Positions 14,139 through 18,178 of a stretch of 18,178 nt of DNA are shown in pieces. Numbering within the stretch: the first letter of the stretch is position 1; every line of letters starts with the position of its first letter. Below the pieces are notes generated by a model, which worked only from the letters and a program-made list of their open reading frames with translations, had not been told where the DNA came from and did not search any database. The position numbers and the translations under genes were made by a program. This stretch comes from Candidatus Omnitrophota bacterium (GTDB lineage Bacteria > Hinthialibacterota > Hinthialibacteria > Hinthialibacterales > JAKPRU01), in the NCBI GenBank assembly GCA_029557025.1, contig JAKPRU010000112.1, forward strand, positions 1 through 18,178, written 5' to 3'.

Positions 14139-15335
14139 ATGGCTCTGATTGATTTATCCAAGCATGAACAACGCTTAAACGAATCCCGTCGTCGAGTCGA
14201 GACGGTCTCCCGTTTCGAGGAGGCGGATCGTGTACCGGTACAGATTACCGAGGCCGGTTCGTTTTACTGCTCCATGTTCGGAATAGACATCCGTGATTAC
14301 TATACCGATCTGGAAACACAAGTAGATGTTCAATCGCGTGGCTTGAAATGGCGTCTCGAAGAGTTGCAGGATGACCGTCCGCTAGCGAGTTTGTACATGG
14401 ATCTCGGTCCGGTCGGGGAGGCGATTGCTTTCGACTTGGATCTGGTGTTCCCGCCGGGGACCTCCCCGTGGATCATCTGTCCGCTCAAGACGCCGGAGGA
14501 CATTCGCAAATGGACTCCCCCTGATCCGGCGGCCAACCCGCGCATCGATTGGTTCTACCGCCGATTTGAGAAATTCCGAACCATTGCGGAGAAAAAAGAC
14601 ATCGGTGTGCCGGTGGATCAGGCCCGCGCGGGAATCCATCCGCCGCTGTCTGCGGCGTGCGCGATTATGGACCCGGCAGATTTTTATGTGTTGATGATAG
14701 AGGATCCACAGACCGCCGATCTGTTGCTCAAAAAATTGTTCGATTTCTATTGCCGCCTGACCGATTGGCAGGATGAACGGCTGGGCACAAAAACCGTCCG
14801 CTTGGGGCTGTGTGATGACAATTCCTGCGCCATTTCCGATGACCTCTACCGGAAAATGGTCCTGCCGTACAACCTGGCGCTGTATGAACGTTACGGCACA
14901 CAATACCGCCACCTTCACGCTGATGGTCCCAACGACCAGCATTTCAAGACGTATGCGGAGATTATCCGGCTCGATGCCATGGACATCGGCGGATTCTCGG
15001 ATTTACACGCCGCCGTCAGAGACATGAAAGGAAAGATAGTGATTTACGGCGCGTTGAACAACCGGGATTTCTACGGACCGTTCGACGATCGTTCAAAAGC
15101 CATTGTTGATGACCAGCTGCGAACCGCCGGTCCGGGTGGCGGCTATGTCCTCGCCGTCGGCGGCGAAACTTACGCCGGTGTCCCCCCGCAGACCCTGATC
15201 GACCTGGTGCGGTATGCAAAAGAGAGAGGAAGGTATCCCTTATGGAGGGAAGACTTTGAAATGCAGGATGATCGAAAAGAGGAACATGACCTGCGAGCCG
15301 CGCGCGCCGCCATGCGGGAAAAAGCAAAAACTTGA
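14139..15335 (+). CDS. URO-D/methyltransferase-fold protein (uroporphyrinogen decarboxylase-like)
   Basis: The 398-aa protein has the layout of the URO-D superfamily, which includes uroporphyrinogen decarboxylase and corrinoid-dependent methyltransferases: DRVPVQITEAG near residue 30, LKTPEDIRKW (116-125), DPQTADLLLKKLFDFY (189-204), GLCDDNSCAISDDLYRKMVLPY (223-244), YRHLHADGPNDQ (256-267) and VLAVGGETYAGVPPQTLIDLV (338-356). The histidine motif is HADG rather than the HxCG zinc site of MtaA-type methyltransferases, and the Arg-rich substrate loop of true HemE is absent, so neither heme synthesis nor a standard methyltransferase is supported. It is probably cytoplasmic, as no signal peptide is seen. 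AGGAG lies before the ATG. It is the third gene of the amidohydrolase operon. Confidence 0.83.
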   Translation: MALIDLSKHEQRLNESRRRVETVSRFEEADRVPVQITEAGSFYCSMFGIDIRDYYTDLETQVDVQSRGLKWRLEELQDDRPLASLYMDLGPVGEAIAFDLDLVFPPGTSPWIICPLKTPEDIRKWTPPDPAANPRIDWFYRRFEKFRTIAEKKDIGVPVDQARAGIHPPLSAACAIMDPADFYVLMIEDPQTADLLLKKLFDFYCRLTDWQDERLGTKTVRLGLCDDNSCAISDDLYRKMVLPYNLALYERYGTQYRHLHADGPNDQHFKTYAEIIRLDAMDIGGFSDLHAAVRDMKGKIVIYGALNNRDFYGPFDDRSKAIVDDQLRTAGPGGGYVLAVGGETYAGVPPQTLIDLVRYAKERGRYPLWREDFEMQDDRKEEHDLRAARAAMREKAKT

Positions 15336-15388
15336 CATGGAAACAGATGAAGAGGGAGCTGGGGATTAAGAAGTGAACCGCTATGAAA

Positions 15389-15417
15389 TTGCGATTTGCC
15401 GGCTTCAGGTGTATCCT
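15389..15417 (+). promoter_or_regulatory. Possible promoter of the DUF4258/DUF2283-like pair
   Basis: TTGCGA (15389-15394) and TATCCT (15412-15417) are 17 nt apart, with four of six consensus matches each. A start near 15424 would put the upstream in-frame ATG at 15383 outside the transcript and favour the ATG at 15449. Weak evidence alone. Confidence 0.3.
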
Positions 15418-15448
15418 GTTTTACATCGGCTGGACAAGCAGGTTTCAG

Positions 15449-15760
15449 ATGGATGAGAATCTCTTCGAAGTATTGACACCGCTAGGATTCCGGGTTCATA
15501 CGACCCGTTCCTACTGGGACCTCGTCAGCACAATTAAACACCCGGTGATGTCGGGACACGTTCCAGAAGTGAAAGAATGCCTGGCGGAGCCGGATTATGT
15601 CCGGCAAAGTCGAACAGATCCGGATGTATATCTGTTTTATCGAAGAAGCCATGACCGCTGGTTCTGCGCGGTTGTGAAGAGACTTGACGGTGGCGGTTTC
15701 CTGATTACAGCATATCCGACAGACACCGTGAAAGAAGGAGTCCAGATATGGCCCAAGTAA
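15449..15760 (+). CDS. DUF4258/PBECR-like protein, candidate toxin
   Basis: The 103-aa protein reads LTPLGFRVHTTRSYWDLVSTIKHPVMSGH, then VKECLAEPDYVRQSRTDPDVYLFYR and FLITAYPTDTVKEGVQIWPK. This pattern (KHP, PDxVRxSxxD, lone basic and Thr/Tyr residues, and a final TAYPTDxxKxG) is that of small DUF4258 or phage-Barnase-EndoU-ColicinE5/D-RelE-like nuclease proteins, often found with DUF2283 proteins. Candidate active-site residues are His31, Arg52, Ser54, Lys77 and Thr87. The assignment is by resemblance and was not searched. An in-frame ATG at 15383 gives a 22-residue hydrophobic extension not expected in the family, so ATG 15449 is preferred. The antitoxin-like gene starts inside its last codons (13-bp overlap), with AAGGAG at 15735-15740. 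Confidence 0.68.
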   Translation: MDENLFEVLTPLGFRVHTTRSYWDLVSTIKHPVMSGHVPEVKECLAEPDYVRQSRTDPDVYLFYRRSHDRWFCAVVKRLDGGGFLITAYPTDTVKEGVQIWPK

Positions 15761-15960
15761 AGGTGTTTCATGACCGGGCGGGGAATACTCTGACCGTCTG
15801 GTGGGGAAATCCCCAGGATGAGTATATTTGCCAGGAAACCGGCGATGAGGTTGTCCTGATGAAAGACAAGGCAGGACAAGTAATCGGCTTTGAAAGGCTT
15901 AATTTCGCAACCAGCGCCTCCGAGCCGCTAAAGGTTTCGTTTGAAGCGGCAGTAGGGTGA
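15748..15960 (+). CDS. DUF2283-like small protein, candidate antitoxin
   Basis: The 70-aa protein MAQVKVFHDRAGNTLTVWWG ... DEVVLMKDKAGQVIGFERLNF matches the DUF2283 pattern: a short beta-rich protein with a (V/L)xYDxxxDxLxI-type opening and a D-x-x-G-x-V-x-G-x-E ending. AAGGAG at 15735-15740, 7 nt before the ATG, lies in the 3' end of the upstream gene, and the two genes overlap by 13 bp, so their translation is coupled. DUF2283 proteins often accompany DUF4258-like proteins, and the pair is predicted to be a toxin-antitoxin module; which member does what is inference. No DNA-binding motif is visible. Confidence 0.68.
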   Translation: MAQVKVFHDRAGNTLTVWWGNPQDEYICQETGDEVVLMKDKAGQVIGFERLNFATSASEPLKVSFEAAVG

Positions 15961-16062
15961 GATGTGAACAACGTACTATTTGTGGGATACCCGGAGGCTG
16001 ATCTATGCCGCCGCGTAAGAAGAGAGATTTTGCGTAGTTGTGAGATACCTGACAATGAGGCG

Positions 16063-16097
16063 ACAACGGCTCAAGCGGCGCCCGCTTCCGTCGTTGT
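16063..16097. repeat. Two-part hairpin in the region after the toxin-antitoxin-like pair
   Basis: Outer arms ACAACG (16063-16068) and CGTTGT (16092-16097) enclose inner arms AAGCGG (16073-16078) and CCGCTT (16082-16087) with loop CGC. The internal bulges are four bases each side. No T-run follows, so it is not a standard terminator. Confidence 0.5.
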
Positions 16098-16310
16098 GCC
16101 TGTGAAACGTTGTCCAGAATACCCGGCAACGACACACTGCATTCTTCTCTATGCCTGGTAATGACAGGTAATTACACGTTTTTTGTTCAAGGAACTTCGG
16201 ATTAATAACGACGTTGGCTCAGCTGGGGATTGACCGGTGAGAAAGCCCAAGCTGGAGCTGACGTGAAACCCGGGCAAAATGCCCCTATCCCGAACGTAAC
16301 CCCCCTTGTA

Positions 16311-16398
16311 TTCCCCCCGAACTTCGGGGGGAAGAATCCCTCCCCTGAAGTTCGGAAGAGATCACAGCCAAAATCCCTCCCCCGAAGATCGGGGGAGG
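16311..16398. repeat. Cluster of three related GC-rich palindromic units
   Basis: Unit 1 (16311-16333) is TTCCCCCCGA-ACT-TCGGGGGGAA, a perfect 10-bp stem. Unit 3 (16376-16398) is CCTCCCCCGA-AGA-TCGGGGGAGG, also 10 bp perfect. Between them, at about 16338-16360, CCTCCCCTGAAGTTCGGAAGAG is a decayed version. All share a core C-run, GAA, then a G-run. Flanks start AACCCCCCTTG and end GGTGGGGGTT, partly inverted. The layout resembles REP/MITE-like dispersed intergenic repeats. Confidence 0.6.
16370..16398 (-). terminator. Possible terminator of the small cysteine-protein gene
   Basis: On the minus strand the 10-bp hairpin of palindrome unit 3 begins about 20 nt after the gene's stop at 16419 and is followed by GGATTTTGG. 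The T-run is short, so this is tentative; the hairpin is also part of a repeat cluster. Confidence 0.35.
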
Positions 16399-16418
16399 TG
16401 AGGTGGGGGTTGAGTCCA

Positions 16419-16709
16419 TCACCTGCCGGAAGAAACCAACAGGAATTTATCGCGGGCGCGGCGAATCCGCCGGAGATTCTCATCGACCTTCGACACCATG
16501 CGGGAGGAACTGGAACGATGGGGATTGCCCGTACAGCGCATACAGGTCAATGTGAACTGGGTGTAGATATTCAGAAGGGTTTCACTGCTCTCGATCTCCT
16601 CCCCCACATTCTGGGCAAGCCAGATCCGAAACCCGGACAGGGTCGGTTTCGACTCCCAGATCAGGCATTCGTGCCCTTCGAAAAACGGACACGACGGTTT
16701 GCAGGACAT
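16419..16709 (-). CDS. Small cysteine-containing protein of unknown function
   Basis: I do not recognise a family. The 96-aa product has MSCKPSCPFFEGHEC (Cys3, Cys7, Cys15, His13) near the N-terminus and CMRC (Cys56, Cys59) in the middle, enough ligands for one zinc or iron-sulfur site. The last third (VDENLRRIRRARDKFLL) is a strongly basic amphipathic helix that could bind nucleic acid. The start is well supported: GAGGAGG lies directly before the ATG at 16709 (AGGAGG with about 6 nt spacing), whereas an in-frame start at 16769 lacks such a site. The gene lies 180 nt below the DUF115 gene on the same strand. An opposing plus-strand frame over the same bases (16230-16784) has no such signal and spans the repeat cluster. 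Confidence 0.62.
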   Translation of the reverse strand: MSCKPSCPFFEGHECLIWESKPTLSGFRIWLAQNVGEEIESSETLLNIYTQFTLTCMRCTGNPHRSSSSRMVSKVDENLRRIRRARDKFLLVSSGR

Positions 16710-16889
16710 GGACTTCCTCCTCTCCTGTCCCGGAACATACGTAAAACGCATGACATACGGGCGATTCAAAACTCCGAACCGTGATTTGCTCCGGGACCCT
16801 CAACATCGTCAATTCTTCTTCTCTTTTTTGGTTATCGGCAGGCGAAGGGATGATCCTGAACCCAAAGGGCAAATTTCTTTTACATTCCG

Positions 16890-18178
16890 TCAGTCACAAA
16901 GAGATTCGGAAATGGCTTTGCCGAGACATTCGCGGGCAACAAGAACGCTTTCAAAAAACGCCTTCAGATCCGCCAGGCGGTCACCGGGGGAACTGGAAAA
17001 ATGGCCCTGTGTAAGCGAAAAAGTTGCCTTGTACAAAGAAAGACCGTACGCGGTTTTCATCGCGCGATCCCGATGGAATTTCCAGAAGATTGACTCGATT
17101 TGAGACAGAGAGCCTGTATCCGGTGGAATCGGAAGTTTGTCAATTTGCCGGATCGCCTCGGCTGCCAGAGATGCGCCATAATCCAGGGCATTCAGCTGTT
17201 TTTTCAGCAAATCTGTAATATCAAACGAGACCACCCGGCGTTCAATGCGAAATCGATCCGCCAGACGCTCACGCCGAACAATCGAACTCCCAAATAATTC
17301 CTTGATTTCATTCAGGTTATGATTCTCAGTTCCGTCGATTTTCGCTCCATGGGAACCGGCGTTAATTACGGTCCTACCGCAATTCCTCAAGCGCCGAGCG
17401 AACTCCCGGACAAACAGCGCCAGAACCTGCGAAGATGGTACCTGCCCCCCAGTCTTACCCGGCAACCACACCAGAGGTTCGCGAACACCCGGGTCTATCG
17501 GATTGCAGGGTATAAAATCCAGTTCCTGCTGATTTTCCATTACAGAGTCATGCCGCCGCGCCAGCACAGCGCCGTGAACATGCGATTCCCCTCCTTGGGG
17601 ATTGTATGCAAAATCACACCCTAACAGCACAATCGGGTCGCAACCCAAAGCCAACGCAATTTCCAAGGCAGCATGAGCAACCGAGAGAGGTTTTCTGGGC
17701 GCATCCTCAATCCCCTTAATGCTGTTAAGCCAGGCACATGTCGGGGACTCGCCTGGACTCAAGATGACCCGTGGACCGGGCCATGTCCGGGGTATCTCGA
17801 AATAGGTTTCCGGATCGAATACAAGGACACAATTCGGGTCCGGCTCAGCCGCGTCGAAATGCCTCCGGTTGAGCGGTGTCGGATCGCATGTCGCTACAAT
17901 GTCCGGCCGCAGACCGGCTCGTTGAAGAACCGGATACGCGGTATCCACGGCAATCCGCAACGGTAACGGGTGTAGTTCAGACAGCTGCTCCAAATCCTTT
18001 GTCAGGGAAGGACCGCCGGAAACCAGCACAGCGGGAACCCCCGCAAGTATTCCGTCAAACTGTTTCAGGTCGGGACAGGTCAATGTGAACCGTGCATTGC
18101 GCCAGATATTCTCCTGGATTTGCTCGCCCCATTCCGAAAGAAACCGCGCCTCGGCCTGCCCCCGCGCAAGAAGGGATG
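16890..18178 (-). CDS. DUF115 (MptE-like/Maf-type) protein, N-terminus cut by window edge
   Basis: The frame is open to the window edge, so the 5' end is missing; a TTG near 18083 is internal, since WGEQIQENIWRNARF lies upstream in frame. The core matches DUF115 (6-hydroxymethylpterin pyrophosphokinase MptE-like, also the central domain of flagellin glycosyltransferase Maf): LAGVPAVLVSGGPSL, RIAVDTAYPVLQRAGLRPDIVATCDPTP, VLLGCDFAYNPQGGESHVHG and VINAGSHGAKIDG. A helical C-terminal region of about 120 residues follows. DUF115 proteins in bacteria are mostly thought to transfer sugars such as pseudaminic acid to flagellin or other surface proteins. No flagellar or nonulosonate gene is visible here, so substrate is undecided. 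The small cysteine-protein gene lies downstream. Confidence 0.85.
   Translation of the reverse strand, partial: SLLARGQAEARFLSEWGEQIQENIWRNARFTLTCPDLKQFDGILAGVPAVLVSGGPSLTKDLEQLSELHPLPLRIAVDTAYPVLQRAGLRPDIVATCDPTPLNRRHFDAAEPDPNCVLVFDPETYFEIPRTWPGPRVILSPGESPTCAWLNSIKGIEDAPRKPLSVAHAALEIALALGCDPIVLLGCDFAYNPQGGESHVHGAVLARRHDSVMENQQELDFIPCNPIDPGVREPLVWLPGKTGGQVPSSQVLALFVREFARRLRNCGRTVINAGSHGAKIDGTENHNLNEIKELFGSSIVRRERLADRFRIERRVVSFDITDLLKKQLNALDYGASLAAEAIRQIDKLPIPPDTGSLSQIESIFWKFHRDRAMKTAYGLSLYKATFSLTQGHFSSSPGDRLADLKAFFESVLVARECLGKAISESLCD

Larger units (their letters stand above)
15961..16418. other. 458-nt intergenic region with palindromes, no gene supported
   Basis: Between the candidate antitoxin and the small cysteine protein this stretch has no convincing gene. 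A 65-codon GTG-initiated frame at 15964 has no family resemblance. A 10-codon frame MPPRKKRDFA (16003-16035) follows GGAGG at a good spacing but stops at once. The region holds a two-part hairpin at 16063-16097 and a cluster of GC-rich palindromes at 16311-16398. Confidence 0.6.

Noticed and set aside
15332..15360. Perfect TTGACA at the end of the URO-D-like gene
   Set aside because: No acceptable -10 at 16-19 nt downstream.
15383..15448. N-terminal extension of the candidate toxin
   Set aside because: Hydrophobic extra residues not expected in the family; a possible promoter lies inside it.
15964..16161. 65-codon frame starting with GTG after the candidate antitoxin
   Set aside because: No ribosome-binding site, no domain, and it contains the two-part hairpin.
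16230..16784. 184-codon plus-strand frame
   Set aside because: It covers the palindromic repeat cluster and lies antisense to the small cysteine-protein gene, which has a much better start signal. No family resemblance.

Overview
The window looks like a chromosomal stretch of an uncultured bacterium. It carries core genes (cytidylate kinase, ribosomal proteins L13 and S9, endonuclease V) among many enzymes whose domains are recognisable but whose substrates are not. The mix is reminiscent of candidate phyla such as Hydrogenedentota or Sumerlaeota: a MEMO-type protein with an added N-terminal domain, PEGA domains, URO-D-like and Tat-exported amidohydrolase proteins, DUF115, and palindromic intergenic repeats. 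That placement is a low-confidence impression. I saw no rRNA, tRNA, CRISPR array, phage module or intact insertion sequence.

Layout. 1-610 (-): 3'-truncated cmk with a good extended -10 promoter. 818-2068 (+): AmmeMemoRadiSam protein B (MEMO family), divergent from cmk. 2078-5385 (-): a block read moxR -> PAS sensor kinase -> MerR-like regulator. moxR is split by a one-base frameshift between Walker A and Walker B. The MerR gene has a candidate promoter flanked by an exact 12-bp direct repeat. 5660-6526 (+): rplM-rpsI with promoter and terminator. 6808-8931 (+): endonuclease V and a large YihY/BrkB membrane protein. 8936-10784 (-): a secreted alpha/beta-hydrolase and a secreted YceI-domain protein, convergent with yihY. 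11139-15335 (+): a tight three-gene operon of Tat-exported amidohydrolase, GT-C-like membrane protein with a C-terminal PEGA domain, and a URO-D/methyltransferase-fold protein. 15449-15960 (+): an overlapping pair resembling DUF4258 and DUF2283, a candidate toxin-antitoxin module. 15961-16418: non-coding, rich in hairpins. 16419-16709 (-): small cysteine-containing protein with a strong ribosome-binding site. 16890-18178 (-): DUF115 protein, cut by the window edge.

How the parts may work together. The moxR-kinase-merR block could be a signalling unit, but the kinase has a degenerate H-box and the usual DUF58/VWA partners of MoxR are absent. The amidohydrolase-GT-C/PEGA-URO-D operon and the divergent esterase-YceI pair together suggest envelope or extracellular substrate processing; no substrate can be read from the sequence. 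The most system-like items are the candidate toxin-antitoxin pair, the three-gene operon and the split moxR.
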